From contig JANMAT010000170.1 in NCBI GenBank assembly GCA_031359995.1, positions 1-51,648 of the forward strand: a stretch of 51,648 nt of DNA. The letters run 5' to 3'. The notes beneath the pieces are model-generated. The model searched no databases. It worked only from the letters and a program-made list of their open reading frames with translations, and was not told the DNA's origin. Source of the DNA: JANMAT01 sp031359995 (GTDB lineage: Bacteria > Actinomycetota > Acidimicrobiia > Acidimicrobiales > Ilumatobacteraceae). Shown here in pieces: positions 15,618 to 23,983 of the stretch. A program made the translations under genes and the position numbers. Every line of letters begins with the position of its first letter. Positions within the stretch are counted from its first letter, which is position 1.

Positions 15618-15639
15618 CCACGGGACGGGGGTCCCGTGG
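15618..15639 (+). promoter_or_regulatory. Perfect hairpin touching the ribosome-binding site
   Basis: CCACGGGAC (15618-15626) and GTCCCGTGG (15631-15639) form a nine-pair stem with a GGGG loop. The 3' arm shares two bases with the Shine-Dalgarno GGGGAGG (15638-15644) of the amidohydrolase at 15652. TAGCGT (15606-15611) could be a -10 that starts transcripts at the hairpin. It could be an SDR terminator, an mRNA stabiliser or a translational control element; there is no U-tract. Confidence 0.45.
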
Positions 15640-15651
15640 GGAGGCGACGTC

Positions 15652-16806
15652 ATGATCCCTGCAGGCATCATCTCGGCCGACGGGCACGTGTGTGAGCCGG
15701 CCAACTGCTACGTGGACCACATCGACCCGAAGTACCGGGCCGACGCCCCGCGCATCGTGCGGCTCGACAACGGCACCGAGGCGTTCGTGATCCCGGGCAT
15801 GAAGAAGCCCATCGCCCTCGGGTTCATCGACGGCGCCGGCTTCGGGCCCACCGAGCGCCTGGCCCGGGCCAAGCGCCTCACGTTCGCCGACGTGCGCCCG
15901 GCGGCGTACCGCGGGAGGGAGCGCGTGCCGTTCATGGACGAGGACGGCATCGCCGCCGAGCTCATCTACGCCTCCGTCGGCATGGGCCTGTGCATGCACC
16001 GTGACGCCGACTACAAGGACGCCTGCATGCAGGCGTACAACCGGTGGCTGGCCGAGATGTGCGCCGAGGTGCCCGACCGCCTGTACGGCATGGCCCAGAC
16101 CGCGGTGCTGAGCGTCGACCGCGCCATCGAAGACTTCCAGCGGGCCCGGGACACGGGCTTCGTCGGCATGATGATGCCGGGCGACCCGATCCACGAGGAC
16201 TACGACCACCCCGACTACGACGCCCTGTGGGAGTGCGCCGTCGACCTCGACCTGCCGATCTGCTTCCACATCCTCACGTCGCGCGCCGGCAGCATCAACA
16301 CGCCGACGCGCGGGCACGCCATGAACAACTTCCTGGGCATCATCCGCGCCGTGCAGGACGTCGTGGGTCTGATGGTGCTCGGCGGCGTGTTCGAGCGGCA
16401 CCCGAAGCTCAAGCTGGTGGTGGCCGAGAGCGACGCCGGCTGGCTACCGCACTACATGTACCGCATGGACCACGCCGCCCGCATGAACTTCGAGGGCAGC
16501 ATGGTGAAGGGCCTGTCGAAGCTGCCGAGCGACTACATCCGCTCCAACGTGTGGGCCACGTTCCAGGACGATCTCACCGCCTACCACACGATGCATCTGT
16601 TCCCGCACCAGCACCTGCTGTGGGCCAGCGACTTCCCGCACACCGACTCCACCTGGCCGCACTCACGTCGGCTGATCGACGAGCAGGCGGCGCACCTCAC
16701 CGAGGAGCAGCACCAGGCGATCTTCCGCGACAACACGGCCAAGTTGTTCAACCTGCCCGCGGGCGACGCCTCGTGGCGCATGGAGGCCGCGAGCGCGGTC
16801 GCATGA
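15652..16806 (+). CDS. Amidohydrolase family 2 metal-dependent hydrolase/decarboxylase
   Basis: A 384-residue TIM-barrel protein of the amidohydrolase_2 family, which includes ACMSD-like decarboxylases. IISADGHVCEP at the N-terminus is a degenerate D-x-H metal motif. Later come CFHILTSRAG with its His, VVAESDAGWLPHYMYRMDH, and HLLWASDFPHTDSTWP with the conserved Asp. Related proteins decarboxylate or hydrolyse cyclic ring-cleavage products, often next to aromatic or terpenoid pathways. Start ATG 15652 with a strong GGGGAGG. Confidence 0.82.
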   Translation: MIPAGIISADGHVCEPANCYVDHIDPKYRADAPRIVRLDNGTEAFVIPGMKKPIALGFIDGAGFGPTERLARAKRLTFADVRPAAYRGRERVPFMDEDGIAAELIYASVGMGLCMHRDADYKDACMQAYNRWLAEMCAEVPDRLYGMAQTAVLSVDRAIEDFQRARDTGFVGMMMPGDPIHEDYDHPDYDALWECAVDLDLPICFHILTSRAGSINTPTRGHAMNNFLGIIRAVQDVVGLMVLGGVFERHPKLKLVVAESDAGWLPHYMYRMDHAARMNFEGSMVKGLSKLPSDYIRSNVWATFQDDLTAYHTMHLFPHQHLLWASDFPHTDSTWPHSRRLIDEQAAHLTEEQHQAIFRDNTAKLFNLPAGDASWRMEAASAVA

Positions 16807-16830
16807 CCCGCGCCTGCCGCTCCGGTCCGG

Positions 16831-18591
16831 TCAGCGCAACAGTGACTCGGGCACGTCGACCACGCGGGCCCGCAGCCACTCGCCCAGGCTCTTGGCCTGG
16901 CCGTCCTGGCGGGTGGACGCGGCCACGCCTTCCTGCAACATCCCGTGGATCAGGAAGTTCAGCGAGCGGATGTTGGCCAGCCGGTGGCGGTCGATCGGCA
17001 GCGGCGCCGCCTCGGGCAGGAGCTCGCGCAGCTTGTCGACGGTGAGGAACCCGTCGAGCCACGCCCACGCCTCGTCGCTGCGGGTGAACACGCCGACGTT
17101 GGCGTTGCCGCCCTTGTCGCCCGAGCGGGCGCCGACGATGCGACCGAGGGGAGCCCGCACCGTGGGGCCGGTGGGCGCCGCCACCGTGGGGCCGGGGGTC
17201 GGCACGACGGTGACGGTGGCCGGCGGCGCCACCGAGTCGACCACGGTCTGGCCTCCACCGAGCATGACGACGTGCTGGGGCACCAGCCCGGCGGGCACCA
17301 GGGCGGGCCGGTACACGCCGTAGGGACGGCCCTCGCCGGGACCACCGGTCACGCCGAAGAAGCCGGGAATCGTCGACAGGCCGAGCTCGACCATGGCGTT
17401 CGACACGGCCCGCCCGACCTTGCGCTCGTCGGGGTCCTTCACGGTGAGGCGCCACACGGCGACGGCCTCCTCGTTGGACGCCGGGTCGACCTTGTCGGTG
17501 CGCACCACGGTCTGGGTGACGCTGGCGAAGTCCTCGGGCTCGTAGGGGCACGCCACCCAGAACGCCTCCTGCACGAGCGCCGCCTTCTCCTCCACGTCGA
17601 GGCCGGTGAGGGCCACGCCGAGGTCGTTGCGATAGCCGCCCTGCTCGTTCATGGCGACCTTCAGCGTGGGGGGCGGCGGCTCACCCCTGGTGCCGCTGAT
17701 GCGCACGCGGTCGGGGCCCACCTGCTCCACCGTCATCGTGTCGAAGCGCGACGTGACGTCGGGCCCCAGGTACGCCGGGGAACCGATCTCGTAGAGCAGC
17801 TGCGAGGTGACCGTGCCCACCGAGACCTCGCCGCCGGTGCCGTCGTGCTTGCCGATCACGCACGACCCGTCCGCGGCGATCTCGGCCCACGGGAAGCCGG
17901 TGCGGGCCATGCCCTTCACCTCGGTGAAGAACGAGTAGTTGCCACCGGTGGCCTGGGTGCCGCACTCGATGACGTGACCGGCCACCACGGCGCCGGCCAG
18001 CGCGTCCCAGTCGTCGCGCTTCCACTGGTGGTGCCACGCCGCCGGGCCGCACACGACGGCCGCGTCGGTGACGCGGCCGGTGACGACGACATCGGCACCG
18101 CTGTTGAGCGCGTCGACGATGCCCCAGCAGCCCAGGTAGGCGTTGGCCGAGATGAACCGCGAGGTGTCGCCGATGGGCTCACCCGTCTCGAAGTGGTCGA
18201 GGTGCACGCCGGCGGCCACGAGCTCGTCGAGGCGGGGCAGCAGGTTGTCGCCGGACACGTAGGCGATCTTCGGTGACAGGCCGAGCTTGGCCGCCACCTG
18301 CGCGATGGCCTCGGCGCACCCGGCGGGGTCGAGGCCACCGGCGTTCGACACGACCTTGATGCCGCGGTCCATGCACGTGCCGAGCACCTGCTCCATCTGC
18401 GTCACGAACGTGCGGGCGTAGCCACCCCCGGCCCGCTTGGCCTGGGTGCGGGCCAGGATGAGCATCGTGAGCTCGGCCAGCCAGTCGCCGGTAAGCACAT
18501 CGATCGGGCCACCCTCCACGATCTCCTTGGCGGCCGACAGGCGGTCGCCGTAGAAGCCGGAGCAGTTCCCAATGCGGACGGGGTCGGCCAT
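16831..18591 (-). CDS. AtuA-family acyclic terpene utilisation protein (DUF1446)
   Basis: A 586-residue protein. The N-terminal 450 residues match DUF1446/AtuA: RIGNCSGFYGDRLSAAKEIVEGG, VSNAGGLDPAGCAEAI, GADVVVTGRVTDAAVV and GTQATGGNYSFF. The C-terminal 100 residues, from GRIVGARSGDKGGNANVGVF, are the AtuA-like ferredoxin-fold domain. AtuA is needed for growth on citronellol or geraniol in Pseudomonas, but its reaction is not established. The ATG at 18591 (ADPVRIGN) follows a GAGGAGGG ribosome-binding site. It converges with the amidohydrolase gene. Confidence 0.85.
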   Translation of the reverse strand: MADPVRIGNCSGFYGDRLSAAKEIVEGGPIDVLTGDWLAELTMLILARTQAKRAGGGYARTFVTQMEQVLGTCMDRGIKVVSNAGGLDPAGCAEAIAQVAAKLGLSPKIAYVSGDNLLPRLDELVAAGVHLDHFETGEPIGDTSRFISANAYLGCWGIVDALNSGADVVVTGRVTDAAVVCGPAAWHHQWKRDDWDALAGAVVAGHVIECGTQATGGNYSFFTEVKGMARTGFPWAEIAADGSCVIGKHDGTGGEVSVGTVTSQLLYEIGSPAYLGPDVTSRFDTMTVEQVGPDRVRISGTRGEPPPPTLKVAMNEQGGYRNDLGVALTGLDVEEKAALVQEAFWVACPYEPEDFASVTQTVVRTDKVDPASNEEAVAVWRLTVKDPDERKVGRAVSNAMVELGLSTIPGFFGVTGGPGEGRPYGVYRPALVPAGLVPQHVVMLGGGQTVVDSVAPPATVTVVPTPGPTVAAPTGPTVRAPLGRIVGARSGDKGGNANVGVFTRSDEAWAWLDGFLTVDKLRELLPEAAPLPIDRHRLANIRSLNFLIHGMLQEGVAASTRQDGQAKSLGEWLRARVVDVPESLLR

Positions 18592-18736
18592 CGCAGCCCT
18601 CCTCGGGTCGGTCGTCGGGCCCCACGATTCCAGCACGTGGCCGCGCCGCGCCATTCCCCGGTGGCCGCGCCCGCCGCGGCGGTCGCCACGGGCGCCTGAC
18701 CGCGTCGCCGAGCGGTGCCGGGCCGCGGGTCGGTGC

Positions 18737-18758
18737 TAGCCAAGCACCCGCTTGGCTA
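18737..18758 (+). promoter_or_regulatory. Inverted repeat upstream of VOC gene
   Basis: TAGCCAAG (18737-18744) and CTTGGCTA (18751-18758) form a perfect eight-base inverted repeat with a six-base spacer. TACACT (18757-18762) could be a -10 overlapping its right arm, with the VOC ATG 33 bases downstream. This is the layout of a repressor operator, perhaps for a TetR-type protein controlling the catabolic block. A hairpin role is possible but there is no T-run. Confidence 0.45.
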
Positions 18759-18795
18759 CACTGTCGTTGTCGTCTTCAGAGGGGGAAGCGAGACC

Positions 18796-19368
18796 ATGAG
18801 CGAAGAGATCCGGAAGCGTACGTCGGCGGTGACGCCGCGGGGTGTGAACCACCTCGTGTTGAACGTGCGGGACATGGCGGAGTCGCACCGGTTCTGGTGT
18901 GACCTGCTGGGGTTCCGTCAGGTCGGCGAGTTGCATCCGCGCCGCGACGGGGTGCCGTCGATGACGATGCGCTTCTACTCGGGGGTGGTCGATGACGTGA
19001 ACCACCACGATCTGGCGTTGGTGGAGCGGGCCGGCCTGCCGCAGCCGCCCGACCAGTGGTCGATGTTCGAGGGGTCCTCGGCGATCAACCACATCGCGAT
19101 CACCTATCCCGATCGGGCGTCGTGGCTGGAACAGGTGCAGTTCCTGAAGGATCAGGGCGTGAGGATGAACCTGCGGGTCAATCACGGGATGACCCACAGC
19201 GTGTACGTCAACGACCCGAACGGGTACGGCGTCGAGGTGCTCTACGACTTGCCGGCCGAGGTCTGGCAGGGCGACATCGATGGCGCGTTGAACTACGCCG
19301 AGCTCCTCCCCGAGGAGCAGCTCCTGGTCGACGACATCAACTACCAGACCGACTTCAGCCGCAACTGA
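18796..19368 (+). CDS. VOC-family protein, extradiol dioxygenase-like
   Basis: A 190-residue vicinal-oxygen-chelate protein. NHLVLNVRDMAESHRFWCDLLGF supplies the first metal His, NHIAITYPDRASW the second and GYGVEVLYD the Glu, the 2-His-1-carboxylate set of extradiol ring-cleavage dioxygenases and relatives. It is shorter than classical two-repeat dioxygenases and has a 35-residue acidic tail. It could act in ring cleavage or as an epimerase/lyase. ATG 18796 follows GAGGGGGAAG. A likely operator lies upstream. Confidence 0.78.
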   Translation: MSEEIRKRTSAVTPRGVNHLVLNVRDMAESHRFWCDLLGFRQVGELHPRRDGVPSMTMRFYSGVVDDVNHHDLALVERAGLPQPPDQWSMFEGSSAINHIAITYPDRASWLEQVQFLKDQGVRMNLRVNHGMTHSVYVNDPNGYGVEVLYDLPAEVWQGDIDGALNYAELLPEEQLLVDDINYQTDFSRN

Positions 19369-19390
19369 ACGCGCGCCAACCGGTCGGCCC

Positions 19391-19771
19391 TCAGCTCGAG
19401 GGCTGACCGGGCTGTGGCGCGGGCGGGTCGGCCGGCCTGAGCCCGTTGTCGTCGCGCCCGTGGCCGGCGAGCCCGTCGATCACCAGATCCGTCGGTGCGC
19501 ACGCGGTGGTGGTGACCGCCACCACGCCGATGGGGACGAACCCGCACGGCCCCACACCGATGCGGCCCGGGGCGGCGGCGGCCTGCACCGTGGCCACGCC
19601 GATGATGGGCACCAGCCAGCTGGCCCCACCGGTCCCGGCGCAGCCGATCTTCGTCGTCCGGTCCGGTTCCGGCGGCGGCGCGGCGCGCGTGCTGCACGCG
19701 GTGACGAACAGGGCGAGGGTGGTGGTGACCACGGCGGCCGCCGGCCGCGGACGCAGGAGCACGAGGCGCAT
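19391..19771 (-). CDS. Small predicted lipoprotein
   Basis: About 126 residues with a lipoprotein signal: arginine-containing n-region MRLVLLRPRP, hydrophobic AAAVVTTTLALF and lipobox VTAC. The mature part is Gly/Ala/Val-rich, with Cys in KIGCAGT, GPCGF and TTTACAPTD, and a proline-rich end. I recognise no domain. An upstream ATG seven codons earlier (19792) is possible. It would be anchored outside the cytoplasmic membrane. Confidence 0.6.
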   Translation of the reverse strand: MRLVLLRPRPAAAVVTTTLALFVTACSTRAAPPPEPDRTTKIGCAGTGGASWLVPIIGVATVQAAAAPGRIGVGPCGFVPIGVVAVTTTACAPTDLVIDGLAGHGRDDNGLRPADPPAPQPGQPSS

Positions 19772-19825
19772 ACCGCACAGAGGGCTGGGCACCGGTCGGT
19801 GATACCGACGTGGATCACCGACGCG

Positions 19826-21292
19826 TCAGCTGCTGGCCAGCGTCGAAGCCTGACCGCTCGTCGCGGGCAGCGTCGGTGGCGACATCACGAGGGCATCGGC
19901 GTGGCGCGGGTAGCACGTGGCCATCACGATCCAACCGAGCAGCGTCATGGTGGCGATGGCGAGGTAGGCGTGGTCGAACGACGCCAGCGGGATCTGGTCG
20001 GCGTCGCCGAGGATGGCGATCACGATGGCGATGCCGAGGCCGCCGGCCAGCTGACGCAGCGCGTTGAACGCCGCGTTGGCCTGCCCCAGGTTCGCGGCGC
20101 TCACCCCGCGCAGGGCCGCACCCGTGAGCGGTGAGTAGATCAGCCCGAAGCCGATGCTGTAGGCCAGCGCGCCGGGCAGGAAGTCGCGCACGTACTGCGG
20201 CTCGGGGCCGAGGCGCAGCACCAGCCAGGCGGTGCCGAACAGGGGTAGGAGCGAGCCGACGCCGATCACCCGCCGCACGCCGTAGCGCTCGGCCAACCGC
20301 CCGGCCAGGAAGCCGGCGGCGGCCGCCGCCGCCGGTTGGGGGGTCATGGCCAACCCCGTGCGCAGCAGCGAGTAGTGCCAGTGCTGCACGAGGAACAACG
20401 GGTACACCAACCAGATCGACACCCCCGACGCCGACAGGAACACGTTGCCGAGGTTGGCCGACCACACGGTGCGGGCGCGGAACATGTGCAGGTCGAGCAA
20501 CGGCTCGGGATGACGCAACGACCGACGGAAGAACCACGGCAGCAGCACCACGGCACCGAGTGCGGCGGCGAGCACCAGCGCGTGCGACCACCCGAGGCGC
20601 GGCGCCTCGGTGATGGCGAAGGCCACGCAGGCCACGGCGACGGTGCCCTGGGCCACGCCGATGGCGTCGATGGGGCCGGGCGGGTCGCCCTCGGGTCGGC
20701 CCTCGGGCAGCAGCCGCGGCGCCAGCACGAACGCGGCGGCGCTGGCGGCGAGGGGGATGACGAAGATCCACCGCCAGCTGAGCTGCTGGGTGACGACCGC
20801 GGCGAGCGACGGCCCCAGGGCCGAACCCAGCGTGCCGAGCGAGGTCCACGTGGCGATGGCGGTCATGCGTCGGCTGGCCGGGAACATCGGCAGCACGAGC
20901 GTGAGCGACGCCGGGCTCGACAGCGCCGCGCCCACGGCCTGGCCGATGCGGGCCGCGAGGAAGCACCACGCGTTGGGGGCCAGCGCGATCAGGACCGACG
21001 CCACGATGAACACGCCGATGCCGGTGCGGAAGATGAGCCGTCGGCCCCGGCGGTCGGCGATGCGCCCACCGACGAGCACCAGCGACGCCAGGGTGATGCT
21101 GTAGCCGGTGATGCCCCACGACAGCGTCGAGCGGCTGGTGCCGGCGAAGTCGCGCTCGATCGACGGGAACGCCAGGTTCATGGCCGTCACCGCCAGGCTC
21201 ACGACCATCGAGGTCGACGACGCCAGCACGAGGCCGAACCACGCCCGGCGCTCGACCGGCTCGCGACGCGCCGGTGGCTGGCCCGGCGTCAC
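19826..21292 (-). CDS. MFS drug-resistance transporter, DHA2 type
   Basis: A 488-residue transporter with about 14 hydrophobic helices. GGRIADRRGRRLIFRTGIGVF is the loop 2-3 signature, and AARIGQAVGAALSSPASLTLVLPMFP resembles motif C of drug/proton antiporters. The 14-helix form (EmrB/QacA-like) usually exports drugs or toxic metabolites. The GTG at 21292 overlaps the TetR stop by GTGA, so regulator and pump are co-transcribed and translationally coupled, with TetR first. Confidence 0.85.
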   Translation of the reverse strand: MTPGQPPARREPVERRAWFGLVLASSTSMVVSLAVTAMNLAFPSIERDFAGTSRSTLSWGITGYSITLASLVLVGGRIADRRGRRLIFRTGIGVFIVASVLIALAPNAWCFLAARIGQAVGAALSSPASLTLVLPMFPASRRMTAIATWTSLGTLGSALGPSLAAVVTQQLSWRWIFVIPLAASAAAFVLAPRLLPEGRPEGDPPGPIDAIGVAQGTVAVACVAFAITEAPRLGWSHALVLAAALGAVVLLPWFFRRSLRHPEPLLDLHMFRARTVWSANLGNVFLSASGVSIWLVYPLFLVQHWHYSLLRTGLAMTPQPAAAAAAGFLAGRLAERYGVRRVIGVGSLLPLFGTAWLVLRLGPEPQYVRDFLPGALAYSIGFGLIYSPLTGAALRGVSAANLGQANAAFNALRQLAGGLGIAIVIAILGDADQIPLASFDHAYLAIATMTLLGWIVMATCYPRHADALVMSPPTLPATSGQASTLASS

Positions 21293-21948
21293 CGCCGGGC
21301 CCGTGCCGCGGTGGCCGCCGGGCGGGCCGCCCGCGGCCGCCGCGGTGAGGTCGCCTCGGTGCGCAGGCCGCGCAGGTGCTCGTCGACGATGCGGCGCTGC
21401 TCGGCGGGCGGCCACGCCCGCGGCTCGAACACCACCTGCACGGCCACGCCGTCGAGCACGGTGATGAGCCGGCGTGCCTCGTGGGCGAGGTCACGCCCCG
21501 GGGCCAGGCGGCCGTGCTCCTGCTCGACCCGCAGCGCCCGTTCGAGATCGTGTTGGAAGTGGTCGTGGCGTTGGCGCTGGGCCTCGCTCAGCTCGGGATC
21601 GCCCACCGCTGTGCCCCAGAACGCCAGCCACACCTGCCAGTTCAGGAGGCGCTCGTCGTCCAGCGGGAGCACCGCCTCCACGAACGACCCGAGTGGCGTG
21701 GCTCCCGCCTCGATGAGGGCGGCCGCCGTGCGCCCGGCGATGGCGGCGCGCGACCGGAACGTTGCCGTCAGCAGCGCCCGCTTGTCGACGAAGTAGTGGC
21801 TCACGATGCCGGTGCTCCAGCCGCCGGCCCGGGCGATGTCGCGCAGCGTCACCCGGTCCAGGCCGACGCGGGCGATCTCGCGCGCGGTGATCACCGTGAG
21901 CTCGGCCCGGCGCTGGTCGGCGTCGACGATGCGGGGCATGGACAGCAT
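21289..21948 (-). CDS. TetR-family transcriptional regulator
   Basis: A 219-residue TetR protein. The N-terminal helix-turn-helix is AREIARVGLDRVTLRDIARAGGWSTGIVSHYFVDKRALL, and the rest is an all-helical ligand domain with a basic tail (RRPRAARPAATAARARR). LRDIARAGGWSTGIVSHYF resembles BetI-type regulators. It precedes and is coupled to the MFS exporter, which it probably represses. The 81-base gap to the divergent Rieske gene probably holds both promoters, so that gene may also be a target. Confidence 0.88.
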   Translation of the reverse strand: MLSMPRIVDADQRRAELTVITAREIARVGLDRVTLRDIARAGGWSTGIVSHYFVDKRALLTATFRSRAAIAGRTAAALIEAGATPLGSFVEAVLPLDDERLLNWQVWLAFWGTAVGDPELSEAQRQRHDHFQHDLERALRVEQEHGRLAPGRDLAHEARRLITVLDGVAVQVVFEPRAWPPAEQRRIVDEHLRGLRTEATSPRRPRAARPAATAARARR

Positions 21949-22029
21949 CTTGGCAGAACCGTAGGATCACACAACGGTCGTGAGGTATCCGGCCCGCCCC
22001 GGCCGGGCCGCCTGCAGGAGGGTGCACCG

Positions 22030-23256
22030 ATGGACGCTGCCTACATCGCCCGGTTCAAGGAGCGCTCGGCGTTCGAGACGGCCCGCACCGAGCCGCCCGA
22101 CGGCTACCCGAAGCTCCCCGGCATCCCGCTCGGGCGCTACACCGACCCGGCGTTCTACGCCCTCGAGCGCGAGCGGTTGTGGAAGCGCACGTGGCTGTAC
22201 GCCGCCCACACGTCCGAGCTGCCCGAGCGCGGCAGCTACAAGCTGTGCGACATCGCCGGCGCGCCCGTGATCGTGGTGCGGGGCGACGACGACGTCGTTC
22301 GCGCCTTCTTCAACGCGTGCCGGCACCGTGGTGCCCCCGTGGTGCGCGGCGCGTGCGGCACGGCCCGCATGCTCGTGTGCCAGTACCACTCGTGGGGCTA
22401 CGACCTGTGCGGCAACCTGGCCCGCGTGCCCGACGAGCGCGACTTCGTGGGCCTGCAGCGTGACGAACTGGCGCTGCCGTCGGTGCGCTGCGAGCAGTGG
22501 AGCGGCTGGATCTTCGTGAACCTCGACCACGACGCCGTGCCGCTGGCCGAGTGGCTCGGCCCGGTACCGGCCGTGCTGCACGAGGTCACCGCGGCGCCGT
22601 TCCGCATGATCGACACCAAGAGCGTGTCGATCGGCTGCAACTGGAAGATCCTCGCCGAGGGCTTCCTCGAGGTGTACCACGCCCGCACGATCCACTCGAA
22701 CACCGTGGCCAAGGCCCTCGACGGTCGTGGCGCGGTCATGACGCTGTTCCCCAACGGCCACCAGAGCATGTACACGCCGCTCAACCCCGACGTGATGGCC
22801 CAGGGCCGCGACGACGCGCGCGAGCAGATGGCCCCGTTCGAGGGCGCGACCGAGCTCTTCTACGTGACCAACCCCGCCCACGGCATCTTCCCGCACGTCA
22901 TCACGCCGCTCGATGCGCGTGGCTTCCCGTTCCTGGTGTTCTGGCCCGAGGCCATCGACCGCACCCGACTCGACATCGTCTGGTTCGCCCCCGACTGGGG
23001 CGACGGCCCGATGCCCACGCCCGAGCTGTGGGAGAAGCGCCTGGCCGGCTTCGACGTGATCATGGACGAGGACTACGCCAACCTCGAGCCGATCCAACGA
23101 TCGATGGAGCACGCCGCCCACGGCCGCCAGGTCATCAACTACCAGGAGCGGCGCATCTGGCACGTGCACGCGTGGATCGACAAGGCGATCGGCGAGGACC
23201 GCATCGCCGAGGATCTGCGCGTCCCCGACCTGCTGGCTGACTGGGTCGAGCGCTGA
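22030..23256 (+). CDS. Rieske-type aromatic ring-hydroxylating oxygenase alpha subunit
   Basis: A 408-residue oxygenase component. The Rieske [2Fe-2S] site is C97-x-H99 and C117-x2-H120 (NACRHRGAP and VCQYHSWGYDLCG). The mononuclear iron site is His217 and His222 in EVYHARTIHSN, with a probable Asp near 348 in DEDYANLEPIQ. Such proteins use reductase-supplied electrons to dihydroxylate, monohydroxylate or demethylate aromatic or steroid-like rings. No ferredoxin, reductase or beta subunit is adjacent. ATG 22030 follows CAGGAGGG. Spacing from the divergent TetR gene suggests linked regulation. Confidence 0.88.
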   Translation: MDAAYIARFKERSAFETARTEPPDGYPKLPGIPLGRYTDPAFYALERERLWKRTWLYAAHTSELPERGSYKLCDIAGAPVIVVRGDDDVVRAFFNACRHRGAPVVRGACGTARMLVCQYHSWGYDLCGNLARVPDERDFVGLQRDELALPSVRCEQWSGWIFVNLDHDAVPLAEWLGPVPAVLHEVTAAPFRMIDTKSVSIGCNWKILAEGFLEVYHARTIHSNTVAKALDGRGAVMTLFPNGHQSMYTPLNPDVMAQGRDDAREQMAPFEGATELFYVTNPAHGIFPHVITPLDARGFPFLVFWPEAIDRTRLDIVWFAPDWGDGPMPTPELWEKRLAGFDVIMDEDYANLEPIQRSMEHAAHGRQVINYQERRIWHVHAWIDKAIGEDRIAEDLRVPDLLADWVER

Positions 23257-23333
23257 CGCGGCGCGCTGACCATCCGAGAAATCCCGGAAACCCCCTCGAC
23301 GGGGTCGCGACCGGGGCGATAGGTTTCCCGCCC

Positions 23334-23486
23334 ATGTCGTTCAGGTCCATCCCCGCGCATGCCCGGCCGTCGGCCGTCGCGTCCCTCCCGTGCCCGTCGC
23401 GGCCCGGGTTCGACGCGCGCCTCGGTTCCGAGCAGTGGCGGGCCTTCGGCTACGTCGTCCAGCACCCCGTGGGGGTCCCCGTGTAA
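23334..23486 (+). CDS. Upstream ORF in whiB7-like leader
   Basis: A 50-codon ORF with an ATG and TAA, its protein beginning SFRSIPAHARPS and ending FGYVVQHPVGVPV. It lies alone in the 361-base leader before the WhiB7-like gene and ends 24 bases before the base of a strong terminator hairpin. It resembles no enzyme family. Its position suggests a sensor peptide: stalled or altered translation here could change leader folding, as in whiB7 of mycobacteria. It may be nearly leaderless, with a GATAGG element 11-16 bases upstream. Confidence 0.55.
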   Translation: MSFRSIPAHARPSAVASLPCPSRPGFDARLGSEQWRAFGYVVQHPVGVPV

Positions 23487-23509
23487 GCACCGGTCACCAT
23501 GACCTGCGC

Positions 23510-23554
23510 ACGACAGGGCCGCCACCTCCGGGTGTGCGGCCCTTCGTCGTTTTT
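23510..23554 (+). terminator. Intrinsic terminator / attenuator before whiB7-like gene
   Basis: AGGGCCGC (23515-23522) pairs perfectly with GCGGCCCT (23536-23543). The top is extended by CACC/GGTG, and the base by ACGAC (23510-23514) pairing with GTCGT (23546-23550) across a two-base bulge. TTTT follows immediately. This is a textbook rho-independent terminator placed after the upstream ORF and 60 bases before the WhiB ATG, so it should attenuate whiB transcription unless the leader refolds. Confidence 0.75.
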
Positions 23555-23617
23555 CCGTCCCGTTCCGATCCCGTTCCCGTTCCCACTGCAGCACCGTGCA
23601 CCGAGGAGGTGACCGAC

Positions 23618-23983
23618 ATGACCACCACCATGACCATGACCAAGAGCCCGATGGCGACCTTCAACCTGCCGACGCTCATGCCGGCGTTCCCTGCTGAGCT
23701 CGTCCCCGCCTACACCGGCGTCCCGTGCGTCGGCAGGACCGAGCTCTACTTCCCGTCGAGCACGCTGCACTGGACCGTTCGCAACGCTGCCGTCGACGAG
23801 GCCAAGGCCCTGTGCGCCACGTGCCGTCACGCGGTCGAGTGCCTCGGCCTGGCGCTGGAGCGCGACGAGCCCGACGGCGTGTGGGGCGGCGAGCTGCTGC
23901 GTGACGGTCGGGTGATCCCGGCCTACCCGCGGCCGGGTCGTCCGGCCAAGGCCCGGCCGGAGGCCGAGCCGGCCGCGGCCTGA
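23618..23983 (+). CDS. WhiB-family regulator, WhiB7-like
   Basis: A 121-residue iron-sulfur regulator. Cys37, Cys66, Cys69 and Cys75 (VPCVGR, LCATCRHAVEC) coordinate the [4Fe-4S] cluster, and GVWGG (87-91) is the turn that contacts the sigma factor. The C-terminal RPGRPAK (105-111) resembles the AT-hook that sets WhiB7 apart from other WhiB proteins. WhiB7 activates intrinsic antibiotic-resistance genes with the housekeeping sigma factor. ATG 23618 follows GAGGAGGTGACC. The upstream ORF and terminator support the WhiB7 assignment. The N-terminus is Thr/Met-rich. Confidence 0.82.
   Translation: MTTTMTMTKSPMATFNLPTLMPAFPAELVPAYTGVPCVGRTELYFPSSTLHWTVRNAAVDEAKALCATCRHAVECLGLALERDEPDGVWGGELLRDGRVIPAYPRPGRPAKARPEAEPAAA

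Noticed and set aside
21948..22030. ACCGT/ACGGT half-sites as a TetR operator in the TetR/Rieske gap
   Set aside because: Arms are only five bases with an 11-base spacer, too weak to call from one sequence.
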